Source of the DNA: Siphonodentalium dalli
Lineage: Eukaryota; Mollusca; Scaphopoda; Gadilida; Siphonodentaliidae
Direction of reading: 5' to 3'
NCBI GenBank assembly: GCA_032622095.1
Contig: CP136064.1
Coordinates: 253,768,484 to 253,832,483 of the forward strand
DNA length: 64,000 nucleotides
Part shown: positions 9,094 through 19,920 of the stretch, one piece after another
How the letters are laid out: the number at the start of each line of letters is the position of its first letter
Numbering within the stretch: position 1 is the stretch's first letter
Notes under the pieces: model-generated
Database searches by the model: none
What the model saw: only the letters and a program-made list of their open reading frames with translations
Told to the model about the DNA's origin: nothing
Position numbers and translations under genes: made by a program

Positions 9094-9407
9094 TTGATTG
9101 ATTGATTGATTGGGGGTATATTGTCGCTTTAGCCACTAAGGCCATATCACGACATTGCCAATTTTAGTGGTGGAGGAAATCCGCACACTTGCGACTAATC
9201 TAACAGTGATTTCAATGGCTGATAAACTCGTCAACCATGTGCGTCAAACCACCGACCATCGGCGAGTAACTGGCAACTCCACCAGATAATGATTTAGAGT
9301 TACAAAGTCCACGATGGAAACATGTGGATTTGAACCCTTATCGCCAGCGCTGGAGGGCGAAACGGCTTGGAGTGGTACCCCTAACCGATTGAGCCACCGA
9401 GGCCCCG
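9094..9407 (-). mobile_element. tRNA-derived SINE, full length
   Basis: Same SINE as at 3573-3877, opposite strand, about 314 bp. The (CAAT)n tail is at the left end (9094-9110) and the tRNA-like head (GAGCCACCGAGGCC in reverse) at the right. Perfect 13-bp target duplication GGTACCGGTAGCA at 9081-9093 and 9408-9420. It lies ~80 bp after the stop codon of the first gene, possibly in its 3' untranslated region. Confidence 0.93.
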
Positions 9408-9457
9408 GGTACCGGTAGCAGCATTTGGCACAGTTCTGACTAAAATCACACACAAAA

Positions 9458-10101
9458 GCTCAGTGTACTGAGTCTGAAGAAATCTGCTATTTGTCGTATT
9501 ACCATCGCTATAAATAGGGTCCACAGGCGACCCCTGCAGTAAAACGTCACCACTCACATTTTTCTTTAAAAATAGCTTTGATTGAGTTAATGTACTTTTG
9601 GTTTCATTTCCGCGAACGGCTTTCATTTTCTCATATCTTCTGCACCTTGTGACATAATTTTAACTGCGATCAATCACATTTTTTGTGTTGATGAATTGAA
9701 ACAAAATAATATTTTCTTTGTTTTACTTCGAAATCAACATCATATTGGACATGTTAGGCAGCCTTCATAATTGGCTACGGCAATCAGCATTGCCGAAGCA
9801 ATTTGCTGAAGCAAACTGGGCCACGGCATACTGTTGCCGTAGCGGATTGCCGAAGCCAAACAATCTGAATTAAGAGGCCTGTGTTAGGTAATACTGGTCA
9901 ATTCTGGACTCTTGATATATGCTTTTCAGTGTTTAATTGGTTGTCGTAAACTCTGAATTTGTAGATAATGTGTGCAAAGTTCTTATGTAATAATTAACTG
10001 TGGGCGGGATTTGCTGGTTGGTTACATCGCTTTACTGATAGATGTTGCGATTGGCTGGTAATAAAAACCCACATAATTTCATCAGACTCAGTACGCTGAG
10101 C
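9458..10101. mobile_element. Terminal-inverted-repeat DNA element, unclassified
   Basis: GCTCAGTGTACTGAGTCTGA at the left end pairs with TCAGACTCAGTACGCTGAGC at the right end (one mismatch). No target duplication is evident. The interior (AATCAGCATTGCCGAAGC-rich at 9770-9865) has no coding capacity. Confidence 0.6.
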
Positions 10102-10367
10102 ATTTGAGTATGAATCAACTAAAAATTTTAAATAATTATCTAACATGCCTCAATAGTGTTTGATTGCCATTATAAAATATTACTAACTTGAATAAATTAA
10201 TTTAGTCTGCTCAAATACAAAGCTTACAGCCCAATTGTCTTTCTTATTATTGCAATGATACATCATGTTTCCATCAATGAACAATAATAGCAAATAGCAT
10301 TCAATTGTCCCAAAGTAAGTCTCTGCCACCATGATGTTGGTAACAGTTCATATGACGACAATAGCCG

Positions 10368-10802
10368 CAAGCCTGCAAATACTGTGTCTGTCATTTGCAG
10401 AATGAGGTTCCCAGAGGGTGAATTTAGTGACACTATCCCGCACGACAGTTAGTATCACCAAATTCACCCTCTGGGAACCTCATTCTACTTAGGCCCCAAC
10501 TGATATGAGAGACCTAGGATAAGATTGAAGTTCCCCAGTTGATGTTGGTGATATTAACCTATTAGTCACCTCGATTCTGCATTTTATCTTCTGCAAATTA
10601 GGAGTATAGAAACTGAACAAAAGGGAAAAATTAATCTGTTAATTTGAGACTATAGATAATTCCCAGAAGATGAGGGCTAAGCAGAATGAGGTCTCCAGAG
10701 GGTGAATATAATTATGCAAGCTTGCTATGCAGGGTATCCTCACTAAATTCACCCTCTGGGGACCTCATTTTGCAAATGACAGACACACTATTTCAAGGCT
10801 TG
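10368..10802. mobile_element. CAAGCC-ended hAT-like MITE, long form
   Basis: 435 bp. Ends CAAGCCTGCAAATACTGTGT...CTATTTCAAGGCTTG. Two palindromes (10400-10490 and 10682-10775) built on the GAATGAGGT...TTCACCCTCTGG module flank a ~190-bp centre (GACCTAGGATAAGATTGAAG). The matching copy at 14153 has the same length. The 8-bp duplication is not recognisable. Confidence 0.85.
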
Positions 10803-10954
10803 TTGATTTTGTATATGTTTCATATTTCATATCAAATTCTATATACATTGACTGTCTATTTATTTTCAGATGGTGTAGTTTCATGAATATGGTAAACAGT
10901 ATCCATCAGGCGTAGTGTGGAACTCAAGTTTGCAGTATTGCTCTGTTTGTGTAT

Positions 10955-11142
10955 CACACAGGGTGCGACCCATTTGTGTGTATAACACAAGGTGCGATCC
11001 ATTTGTGTGTACAACACAGGGTGTGATCCATTTGTATGTATCACACAGGATGCGACCCATTTGTGCATATGGATGTGACCCATTTGTGCATATCACACAG
11101 GATGTGACCAATTTGTGTGTATCACACAGGATGCAAGCCAGC
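10955..11142. repeat. ~30-bp minisatellite, about 6 degenerate copies
   Basis: Repeats of GTGCGACCCATTTGTGTGTA plus TCACACAGG, with core CCATTTGTG at about 10970, 10999, 11027, 11057, 11080 and 11110. Open frames on both strands here only reflect the repeat. Confidence 0.85.
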
Positions 11143-11348
11143 AGGTGAGCATTTGAGCTCCTTTCCCTTCCATGTTGGTGTACAGAATATGACCTGAGAA
11201 TATATGGTATCTTATGGGTTCAGATTTATTACTTTGTGAATTCCATTTAACTTTTTTTTCAATTCTCAGCTTGATTTCAGTGGACATTAGTTACCAGTTT
11301 TCTATACCTCAAATGTGCGTACCTCAAATGGGAAGGCTTTCTGCTTAA

Positions 11349-11738
11349 AGGTACTCAATCTGATCAGACGCTCCTAAATTACTATTTCTTTGGCATCGGG
11401 GGTAAAAAATATTTGATTCGAGCCGAGGAACCCACCCATCAAAGCTCAGAGTGATTAGATATCGATGTTTGAAGTTTGCTATTTCTATTGTTTGTGGACC
11501 AGAGAAGCACGTGGTCAAACGGACGATAATGCGGATGAAGATGGATAACTCTTCAACTGCATCTTCGTCCCTTTGACCACACTTCTGGTCCACAAACAAT
11601 AGAAATAGCAAACTTCAAACATCGATATCTAATCACTCTGAGCTTTGATGGGTGGGTTCCTCGACTCGAATCAACTAATTATTACCCCTGAAGCCAAAGA
11701 AATAGTAATTTAGGAGCGTCTGATTGGATTGAGTACCT
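11349..11738. mobile_element. TTAA-type palindromic MITE, AGGTACTC ends
   Basis: 390-bp near-complete palindrome between TTAA (11345-11348) and TTAA (11739-11742). Ends are AGGTACTCAATC...GATTGAGTACCT. Arms share CAGACGCTCCTAAATTACTA and GATATCGATGTTTGAAGTTT; the loop lies near 11540. The TTAA target suggests piggyBac or Kolobok. A related copy is at 52250-52669 and an end fragment at 39965. Confidence 0.9.
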
Positions 11739-11742
11739 TTAA

Positions 11743-12473
11743 AATGTATTATTCTGAGACATGCCAAAAGCTGTTATAAACATTTTCCTATTGTGGACAT
11801 TGAGGCTTGATTTTTTAGCATTCTCATCATTTGATAAGAAAATCAGAGGGGGGGGGGGGGGTATGTCCTAAATTTCTCACATGGGATGTTTACCTTGGTG
11901 ACAAATTAAACACTTGATTTTATTATATATTGCTTTTGACTCATTCAGTGCCGCTGACGAGATATTTTTAAAACAGGTTGCACTGGGTGATAAACAAACA
12001 CCCAATTTAAATCTTGATGTTAGAACACTGCAGATTACTCATCACATTTTGAGAGACTTATCTGTTTAATTATCGTCAGGTGGTCTATATATGCTTATGG
12101 AAATCAAATAAGTCACTCTAAAATTTACCGCACTGAATACGTGTTATTTTGTATCTAAGTTTGTGACATCATCATATCAGTCTTTCCAGAATTAGTTCTA
12201 AGGTAGCAGTACAGGATTTATCGGGTTTTAGGAGGTCTGAAAAATAAGTATCTGGGGGGGGGGGGGGCATAACAGCCAGTGAGCCTGTGTTAAATGTGTC
12301 ATTACTAGTTTGAAGGTTTAGTTATTAACTGGGAAAGTTCACAAAAAAGTGAAAAATTTGGATACGCAACAGGAATTTCATTTTCAGTGAAGGCCAACTC
12401 TGTTATTGCTTACAGAAAAATAGCCCGATTTCTCTCCCTTGAATTCTATCATCTACACTTGTAAGTCATTTTT
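11743..12473. other. Intergenic DNA with poly-G tracts
   Basis: G14 at 11848-11861 and G14 at 12254-12267. No gene or defined element is seen. Confidence 0.5.
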
Positions 12474-13045
12474 ATACGCCCTTTTTGAAAAAAGGTCGTA
12501 TTATGTAATCAGTCTGTCCATCCGTCTGTCCGTCTGTCTGTCGTACCGTCCGTTAACATTTTTGGTTTCCGACTGATAACTCCAGTTTGGATTATTTGAT
12601 CTGAACCAAAGTTGGTATGTGTATTTCCCAGCTAAAACTACAGGCCAAGTTCGAATATGGGTTCCGTCCAATTATTTTCATATGAGTTACGGCCCTTTTT
12701 TTACTTAGAATTTGACCATCTGTTAACATTTTTGGTTCCGGACTGATAACTCCAGTTTTGATTATTTGATCTGAACCAAAGCAGGTATGTGTATTTCCCA
12801 GCTAAAACTACAGGCCAAGTTCGAATGTAGGTCCTGTCTAATTATTTTCACATGAGTTACGGCCCTTACAGTTACAGGCTACAGCCATTTTTCGACTTAG
12901 AATTTGACCGCATTTTGGCATTGAAATTAGGGGTATATCAGATATTCTTCAAATGTAAGCCCAAAGTATTATTTTATTTTGCGGTAGTACAATTCGAAAT
13001 AGCTAAAGGGCGTATTTTGCCACACCCCAGCGATGCTCTTGTTTC
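12474..13045 (+). repeat. Hairpin-headed (TCCG)n element
   Basis: Head hairpin ATACGCCCTTTTTGAAAAAA then GGTCGTAT. A (TCCG/TCTG)n tract (12514-12550) is followed by two copies of a ~180-bp unit (GATAACTCCAGTTTGATT-like, then CCAAGTTCGAAT, then GAGTTACGGCCC). It ends with GGGCGTATTTTG at 13008, complementary to the head, so ATACGCCC and GGGCGTAT bracket the element. Confidence 0.8.
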
Positions 13046-14152
13046 AAATTGCTATGATAACTTTTGTTCTATTTCAAATAATTCTCAGCTCTAGCATAGC
13101 TCAATCAGGTGGAAGAAGCTTATTTACTGACTCTCGCTCAGTCATAGTCTGTTTTGGGGTTGAAAATGGTCAATTTGAGTAAAAAAAATTAGTGTTTTGT
13201 GTGTGCAAACCAAGGGACATAACTGTGACAAATATTACGAAGAAGCTAAAGTACAGACATGATTACACCTTCAATTTCTGTTGAATTTAAAACATGCTTG
13301 ATGGGACCTGTGCCAATGATAATGGCTCAGAATAGATTTGAAGTAAGGTACCCCGTCCCAGGTTGGCCAAAATTTCTGGGAATCGTGTATTGCTACCTCA
13401 ATATAGACCATGTGTCTTTCCTATGAAGATAAAGATGTCTGATAATAGACATAAAAGATTTTCACTAAACAAATAAGGAAAAACTTATATTATTTTGATA
13501 TTTCCATGTGGGCAATTGATCTGTTTATATTCTCAATGAACCTCGCTGTCAGTGTGTCCTCGCTGGGACCAGTTTACTAAGGAATGCATGTTGTGAAAAA
13601 TTAAATACCATTTTAGTCATCAGGACACGTTTGACCAAATTCTTATTTTGATGTGGTGTCAATTATCTATGATGTTACCATGGCAACCCACTGACATACC
13701 CTTTTCAACATACTCTGAATATCAAGAGCCCCAGCCACATAAATGTTCCTAAAAAATGACTTTCATTCTTAGTAAACACGTATGTTAAAGAAATTGAAGG
13801 GAACATATAATGGTCCCAAAACCAATGAAAAGTGACAGCATGCCCAGGAAACTCTGTACACGGCTATCGGTCGGAAATCCCCAGAAAGGTGGCACTGAAT
13901 GAGTTAAGTCTTACTAAAACTTGGTAATCATGGTAATTTGATGGTAATTTCTCTTAAAACATATTCTTGAAATTAATCCACACCACATCAAACTAGCTAA
14001 TTGATTAAATCACCCATTGAAAACATTGGTTTATTTTCTTCCAAAAATTGCACTTCCCTATTTTACTTCCATAAAGTGTGTATTTGATTTAATAAACTAA
14101 TGAGTTTGCTAGATCACATTATTACCTTTTATTTTTGTGATTTGTATAAGGA
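13046..14152. other. Intergenic DNA, nothing recognised
   Basis: About 1.1 kb without an ORF, repeat family or structure that I can support. Confidence 0.5.
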
Positions 14153-14587
14153 CTAGCCTTGAAATAGTGTGTCTGACATTTCCAGAATGAGGTCTCCAGA
14201 GGGTGAATTTAGTGACACTATCCTGCATGGTGGGCTAGTATCACCAAATTCACCTTCTGTGGACCTCATTCTGCTTAGGTCTGAACTGCTATGGGAGACC
14301 TAGGATCAGATTGAAGTTCCCCAGTTGAAGTTGGTGATATTCACCCATTAGTCATCTCAATTATGCATTTTGTCTTCTGCAAACTAGAGAGATAAAGTAA
14401 CTGAACATAAGGGAAAAAGTAACTAAAAACAATGTTAATTTGAGGCTATAGGTACTTCTCAGAAGATGAGGCCTAAGCAGAATGAGGTCTGCAGAAGGTG
14501 AATTTAGTGATGTGCAGTGTAGTTTTACTAAATTCACCCACTGGGGACCTCATTCTGCAAATGACAGACACACTATTTCATGGCTTG
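14153..14587. mobile_element. CAAGCC-ended hAT-like MITE, long form
   Basis: 435 bp, same architecture as 10368-10802: CTAGCCTTGAAATAGTGTGT at the left and CACTATTTCATGGCTTG at the right, two palindromes and a ~190-bp centre. GTATAAGGA occurs on both sides (left 14144-14152; right shifted by four bases), a possible decayed target duplication. Confidence 0.85.
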
Positions 14588-14729
14588 TACTGTATAAGGA
14601 GAAAACCAAACTACGATTTGATTAAGTTTTTGAAAATTGTGTTTTAGAAGTTATTTTCGTCTCAAAATTATGTCACTTATATCAACTCCCTTTTATGGCC
14701 AGATGTACCTGGAGTTTATTAGCGATGTG

Positions 14730-14870
14730 CAAGCCTTGAAATAGTGTGTCTGTCATTTTCAGAATGAGGTCCCCAGAGGGTGAATTTAGTGATGCTAGCA
14801 GCATCATGCTACCCCGCATAGTGGGCTAGCATCACCAAATTCACCCTCTGGGGACCTCATTCTACTTACA
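14730..14870. mobile_element. CAAGCC-ended MITE, truncated on the right
   Basis: Left end CAAGCCTTGAAATAGTGTGT and the first palindrome (GATGCTAGCAGCATCATGCT loop region) are present. The sequence breaks off after CCTCATTCTACTTA, so the right terminus is missing. Confidence 0.8.
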
Positions 14871-15465
14871 TCTCAGCAGACCATTCAGATCATGTTATCA
14901 TAAAAATTATCTCCAAATATCTTTAGGTTTGAGTGACTCCTAGATCATGTAAGCTTAGAAGTTGTTTCCAGATCATTGTGAATACACCTGGATTGGATTA
15001 TATCGTACAAAGATTCAGGTATCTGGAGCTAAATATATTAGTGATGTGTGTCTCCTTAATGACACTTTAATTACTGATGTGTCAACTGTCAACCCCCCGC
15101 CTAGCAGACCAAAATTTCCAGCTCTCGGAAATATCTGTTTTGCCCCTCCCCGACTGCTACGTCAAATTTCCAACTAGATTCAGTCTGAAATTTTGACTCA
15201 ATGTATGAAAATATTCAAATCTTGGTCCATAAACAACATATTTTTCACAAGATACTAGTTGTATCTCAAACTATTGGAAACATTTCAACCCGTTTTCACT
15301 CTGAAATTTCCTACTACCGTTCATTCAGGCATGAAATTTCCAACTGCCGAAAAATTTTAACCAAAGTTATGTGGTGAGACCCACACAATCCCCCTTGTTG
15401 CTCTGTCCCTGAATGAAAAAATGAAAAGGGATCAAACTGTGGTATTTATAAATCATCATTCTTAA
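14871..15465. other. Intergenic DNA
   Basis: Contains a loose repetition of AAATTTCCAACT/GAAATTTC motifs at 15105-15345. No gene is recognised. Confidence 0.45.
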
Positions 15466-15703
15466 CCCTTCCATGACTGGAGTTTCCTGAAATTTTACAA
15501 AAACCCTGTGCCAATGCATTCTCATATATATGCGAGTCTCCCACAGGGAGCCTCGCATATATAAGAGAATACATTGGCCTAACAATATTTACCTTGACCT
15601 TGAAAGCCAGTGCATTCTCTTATATATGTGAGGCTCCCTATAAGAGAATGCACTGGCACATTATTTTTAATGCTGCCCCAGCAGAGCTCTCTTCATAAAA
15701 GGG
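15466..15703. mobile_element. TTAA-type palindromic MITE (family A), complete
   Basis: 238 bp between TTAA (15462-15465) and TTAA (15704-15707), ends CCCTTCCATGACTGG...AAAAGGG. Holds two tandem palindromes of TGCATTCTCTTATATATGCG type (15513-15575; 15611-15655, the second shortened). This is the best intact family A copy in the window. Confidence 0.9.
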
Positions 15704-15756
15704 TTAAGAGATGCTTCAGTCAGTTAGGGTCCATATCTTACCTTTCAGGTTCTACA

Positions 15757-16297
15757 AGGTCAGGCACATCCTGAGTTCAACTATTATAGTTATATATTCA
15801 ACTGTAATAGATATAAAATATGAATATCATAGTTTTGTGAATTTGATATGAGAGGCATCACCCAACATCTTATTTAAAAAAAATATTAAAAACATTGTCA
15901 CATTAAATCAGTACCATGTTTGTTTATGTGACAAAATATCACGCCTTGATCTATACGGAAAATTAGTCATGATTGCACACGATAAGGCAGTCAACTAATA
16001 TTCAATTGGTCTAAATTGTGTTGTGAATGACCATTTGAGTGACCATGCTAATGTCATTTAGAAAGGCAACATTGTGTCATTAACTAAAATAAGCCAGTGC
16101 AAAAAGTTGCAAAACAAATTTTATCGGCAGACTGAAAATTTGCTGTAATCTTGCTCGGAGTATAATTTGGCTGTGCACTGGGATGTGCGATCCTATAGTT
16201 ACCACAAAAACAGGAAAATGGTGGATTTAGCACCATCAAATTCAACTATAATACTTTAATATATCTATAGCAGTTGAATTCAGGATTTGCCTGACCT
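15757..16297. mobile_element. Terminal-inverted-repeat DNA element
   Basis: Left AGGTCAGGCACATCCTGA and GTTCAACT pair with right AGTTGAATTCAGGATTTGCC then TGACCT. About 541 bp, with no coding capacity and no clear target duplication. Confidence 0.65.
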
Positions 16298-16683
16298 GTC
16301 TGCTATCAGTCATTGTCTATATATGTTTATACAATTATTATATTTTTCAAATTCTCGTTTTCATTCGGAATCTCAATTTTTTTTTATTTTCTTATTCATG
16401 TTGCTACATACAAATTCTCATATTCTAAGGCATTACTGTGTAGTATGACATATATCAAGTCCAGGTCTCAAATAACAATAAAACTAGGTAACACCGTTAT
16501 AGACTTGTAATATATGCAGCAGGTGTTTTGATAATCTAGGTGCTTTCATGGCTTATTATTAACAAGTCTGTATATAGGACAAAATTTAAAGTAATAATTT
16601 AATATTATATTTTAACAAGTCTATGTAAGTGATACCTAGTTTTAATCCATATATCGCCACTGTATAAGTGTGAATTCTATGCT
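16298..16683. other. AT-rich intergenic DNA
   Basis: No gene or defined repeat is seen. Confidence 0.45.
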
Positions 16684-16687
16684 TTAA

Positions 16688-16914
16688 CCCTTTGAGTGCC
16701 AGGGGCCGTTCTCATCGGCCCTAAACCTACAAAATAAGTCTGTTAAAGAATATAAGAATAAATTATTAAAATTGTAAAAAAAAAATAAAAAATTGTTTGG
16801 CCAATGCATTCTCTTATATATGTGAGGCGACCTATGGCCGACTCGCATATATAAGAGAATGCATTGGCACAGGGTATATGGGTTGATACAAAAATCGACC
16901 TGGCACTCAAAGGG
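16688..16914. mobile_element. TTAA-type MITE with CCCTTTGAGTGCCAGG ends
   Basis: 227 bp between TTAA (16684-16687) and TTAA (16915-16918). Terminal repeats CCCTTTGAGTGCCAGG...CCTGGCACTCAAAGGG. The inside carries the same CCAATGCATTCTCTTATATA palindrome as family A, so an identical core is carried by different ends. Confidence 0.92.
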
Positions 16915-16937
16915 TTAAATCATGTAAACAAACTCAA

Positions 16938-17480
16938 ACCTTTCTATACTAAATACGCATTGATGAGCAGATCCCTTAGGAAATGTTCAGATAATAAGTT
17001 CAACAAACGACCTATGTACGTTTGTTAAACTTATTTTCTGAACATCTCCCCAATGATTGTGAATCCTTTTGCTCTTGTGTTATCTGTCTCTTGTCTGCTT
17101 TTATTACCTGAACACCCCTCCAAATGAATAATAGACCACTCCAATGTATACTTTTATAACTGAATGGGAGAATCCATTTAGTATAGAATACAGTAAATGC
17201 CCTAAGTAATCGACTCTTTAACTACAGCAGAATTATGGGTAACTTTTCAGGATTTAGTCGGAAATATGGCTTGTTGCCATTCATCGGAAAGCTCTCAGGG
17301 AGAATGATGGGTAACTTTTCAGGATTTAGTCGGAAATATGGCTTGTTGCCATTCATCGGAAAGCTCTCCCCGAGAGCTTTCCGATGAATGGCAACAAGCC
17401 ATATTTCCGACTAAATCCAGAAAAGTTACCCATCATTCTGCTGTAGTTAAAGAGTCGATTACTTAGGGCATTACTGTAGG
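16938..17480. mobile_element. TTAA-type MITE (family B) with nested insertion
   Basis: Left flank TCAA (16934-16937, decayed TTAA) and end CCTTTCTATACT. Hairpin AATGTTCAGATAATAAGTTC and its complement at 16980-17045. The right terminal repeat AGTATAGAA (17180-17188) is split by the element at 17191-17476 and resumes as GG followed by TTAA (17481-17484). Without the nested element it would be ~255 bp, like the copy at 21402. Confidence 0.9.
17191..17476. mobile_element. TA-flanked CAGT-ended MITE, Tc1/mariner-like
   Basis: 286 bp with TA on both sides (17189-17190, 17477-17478) and ends CAGTAAATGCCCTAAGTAAT...GGGCATTACTG. Inner arms share CATTCATCGGAAAGCTCTC. The TA target and CAGT ends fit the Tc1/mariner superfamily; no transposase is present. 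Other copies are at 18969, 36786, 36953, 37124, 51549 and 63043. Confidence 0.92.
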
Positions 17481-17484
17481 TTAA

Positions 17485-17912
17485 AAAGATATCCAGACAT
17501 GAGATTTCACCTAAGTTTAGATATTCTGCTCACACTCTATCCAGGGTTGTATGGGGAGGTTCACCATCGGGATTGCCTACTGAAGTTGGTTTTTCTGTTC
17601 AAAAATTCTTTTCTTTTTTGGAAAGTTGATATTTTGTCTTCAAATGTGGGTTTTTTCCTGTCTGTATCCTGTCCTGATGTGAGCGTATGCGGGCACCCGT
17701 GGTGCAACCTCTTGTTCAATTTTATCTCAATAGAATAAAACAAGTTAGTTACTTGTAGCTGTGTAGCTGGAGATTATATGATATGCAAGTTATTGCTGTT
17801 ACAAGTATTGGTATCTGACTTCTGTGGCACATCAAACATTATATGTTCATATTTGTATTGTTTTTCTCTGCTTAGGCCATACAAAATAAATACCTAGATT
17901 ATCCCCTCCTAT
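17485..17912. other. Intergenic DNA
   Basis: An open stretch at 17499-17738 has no recognisable family and an opposite-strand open frame of similar length. I see no gene. Confidence 0.4.
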
Positions 17913-17920
17913 ATTTCGAC

Positions 17921-18929
17921 CAGGCCTGAGAATAAGGTGGCTGTCATATGCAAAATGAGGTCCCAGATGGTGAATTTAGTGCAGCTAGCGGCACTAGCAT
18001 TACTAAATTCACCCTCTGGGGACCTTATTCTGCTTAATAGACAGGGTTCGCGCTGGCACTTACCAATTTTGCCAATGGCAAAAATATTTCACATTTGGCA
18101 AAAATTTTGGCAAGTCACGTTTGATTCCTCAAGAAAATTTAATAATATTTGTCAACCAATACTGCTCATTTCAAGAAACTCTTTCATTAATGGTATTACT
18201 GGTGATTTAAACGATTATGAAAAGTTAACACCTCTATCAAGATGTAGTTAATCTGATATCAGTATCGAGGGGTGGACGATATGCTAGTATGTCTGGTGGT
18301 GGTGTTTACAAAGCTAATCCTCTCTTTCGATCTGGCTTTCTGATTATGAAACCCTTCTACAATTTCATTGTTATGCAGTTGGTTTATTGTTCTATGATAA
18401 ACCCAAGTATAGAGGCGAGAATTATTAATGCTCAACTCAAGCAGCGTTTGTGGAAATACTCAAAACAAAAGACACAATTGTGTAGAAACTGACAATATTT
18501 GGCAACTTCTAACAGCGTTTGGCAAAAATTATTTTCATTTGGCAAAATATTTAAAAAGTAAATTTCGGGCGAGCGCTGACCCTGTTAATAGGTCTCATCT
18601 TCTCTGGAAAGTTTCTTCATTATCAAATTTCTATAGGAACATCTTCACATAGATTCTATTTCTTTTTTAGTTTAGTTTCTCTATACATAGTATCCCCAAA
18701 TTGGCAGACGACACATTGCATAATCGAGGTTCCCAATGGGTGTACATCACAATATTCACCAGTTGGAAACTTCAATCTGAGTTTGTCTCCCATAGCAGAT
18801 GAGGCCATGCAGAATGAGGTCCCAAGATGGTAATTTTGATGATGCTAGCCCGCTGAGTGAGAGTGTCACTAAATTCACCCTCTGGGGACCTCATTCAGCA
18901 AATGACCGGGCACACTAAACTCAGGCTTG
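17921..18929. mobile_element. CAAGCC-ended hAT-like MITE carrying a nested hAT
   Basis: Degenerate ends CAGGCCTGAGAATAAGG...AACTCAGGCTTG with a perfect 8-bp target duplication ATTTCGAC (17913-17920, 18930-18937). The centre is in the opposite orientation to the copies at 10368 and 14153. The element at 18042-18584 is inserted in it; removing that leaves ~460 bp, near the 435-bp long form. Confidence 0.92.
18042..18584. mobile_element. hAT-like MITE with CAGGGTTCGCGCT ends, nested
   Basis: 543 bp. Ends CAGGGTTCGCGCTGGC...GCGAGCGCTGACCCTG, flanked by 8-bp duplications TTAATAGA (18034-18041) and TTAATAGG (18585-18592), 7 of 8 identical. Subterminal TTTGGCAAAA motifs repeat near both ends (18085-18105, 18495-18545). 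No transposase frame. Confidence 0.9.
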
Positions 18930-18968
18930 ATTTCGACCCACCTCAGATTTATTTAATTTTGTTATGTA

Positions 18969-19182
18969 CAGTAATGCCCTAACTAATCGACTCCTTAACC
19001 ACAGCAGAATTATGGGTAACTTTTCAGGATTTGGTCGGAAATATGGCTTGTTGCCATTCATTGGAAAGCTCTCACTGAGAGCATTCTGATGAATGGCAAC
19101 AAGTCATATTTCCGACTAAATCCTGAAAAATTACCCATAATTCTGCTGTGGATTAAGGAGTCGATTATTTAGGGCATTACTG
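18969..19182. mobile_element. TA-flanked CAGT-ended MITE
   Basis: 214 bp, TA at 18967-18968 and 19183-19184, ends CAGTAATGCCCTAACTAATC...GGGCATTACTG. A strong internal palindrome has arms containing ATATGGCTTGTTGCCATTCA. Confidence 0.92.
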
Positions 19183-19323
19183 TATGTTCATACTATTTTT
19201 CGCTCAGTTTTATAATCATGCAACACTGGCTGCACCAAAAATAGTACTGCGCGAATTTAAATACGAAGGTATTTTTTTTTATTGCCTCATTGTTCATATG
19301 TTCAAATCATGAAACATTAGACT

Positions 19324-19478
19324 GTTTAGGAGATAAACATACCCTGTTGAGTTGTACATTCTGGGATTCGAGCATGAAAACAGTTTGTGAACGAGCCGGC
19401 TTGCCGGCGAGTTCACAAACTGTTTTCATGCTCGAATCCCAGAATGTACAACTCAACAGGGTACGTTTATCTCCATTG
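19324..19478. repeat. Near-perfect 65-bp-arm palindrome
   Basis: GAGATAAACATACCCTGTTG...CAACAGGGTACGTTTATCTC, with inner arms TGTACATTCTGGGATTCGAG and CATGAAAACAGTTTGTGAAC and a ~16-bp loop (GAGCCGGCTTGCCGGC-like). Only one or two arm mismatches are visible. The two open frames on opposite strands here are mirror images of the palindrome. Confidence 0.92.
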
Positions 19479-19649
19479 TAATTCAATCTAGCAAGGAATT
19501 TGCAAAAAAACTGTATAAAAAGTATCATTTAGTCATTTTCATGACACGAATCGAGACTTTAATTTCGCCGTTGTCACCGTGCACAAATTATTGGGTTTGT
19601 TCATTGCGTTACTCGGAACACTGCTCCGTAACCATTTCCTGTGGGGCTG

Positions 19650-19860
19650 GTTGGCTCGTTTCGCTACTCCGTTCTGCGCCGATGAAATTGTACCGTGTCA
19701 TATTCGGATTTGATGCACGCTGAAGTGGCTGATGAACGGTATCTATAGACAACAACGTGCGGGTGTGCTCGTTTCGCTACTCGTTCTGCGCCGATGAATT
19801 TGAGCGTGCTACATTCAGATTTGATGCACGCTGAAGCGGCCGATGTCGGTGAATCGAAAA
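19650..19860. repeat. 113-bp tandem duplication
   Basis: CTCGTTTCGCTACTC, then GTTCTGCGCCGATGAA, then GGATTTGATGCACGCTGAAG occur from 19655 and again from 19768 with scattered differences. The unit is GC-rich compared with its surroundings. Function unknown. Confidence 0.75.
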
Positions 19861-19920
19861 CGAAAGTTAGCCGCTCTCGGCCAATCAGAATGCTTGTTTT
19901 TAGTGACAAATACTCAATTG

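Noticed and set aside
19290-19528. Overlapping 63- and 73-residue frames on opposite strands with the same peptide
   Set aside because: They mirror each other because the DNA is a palindrome.
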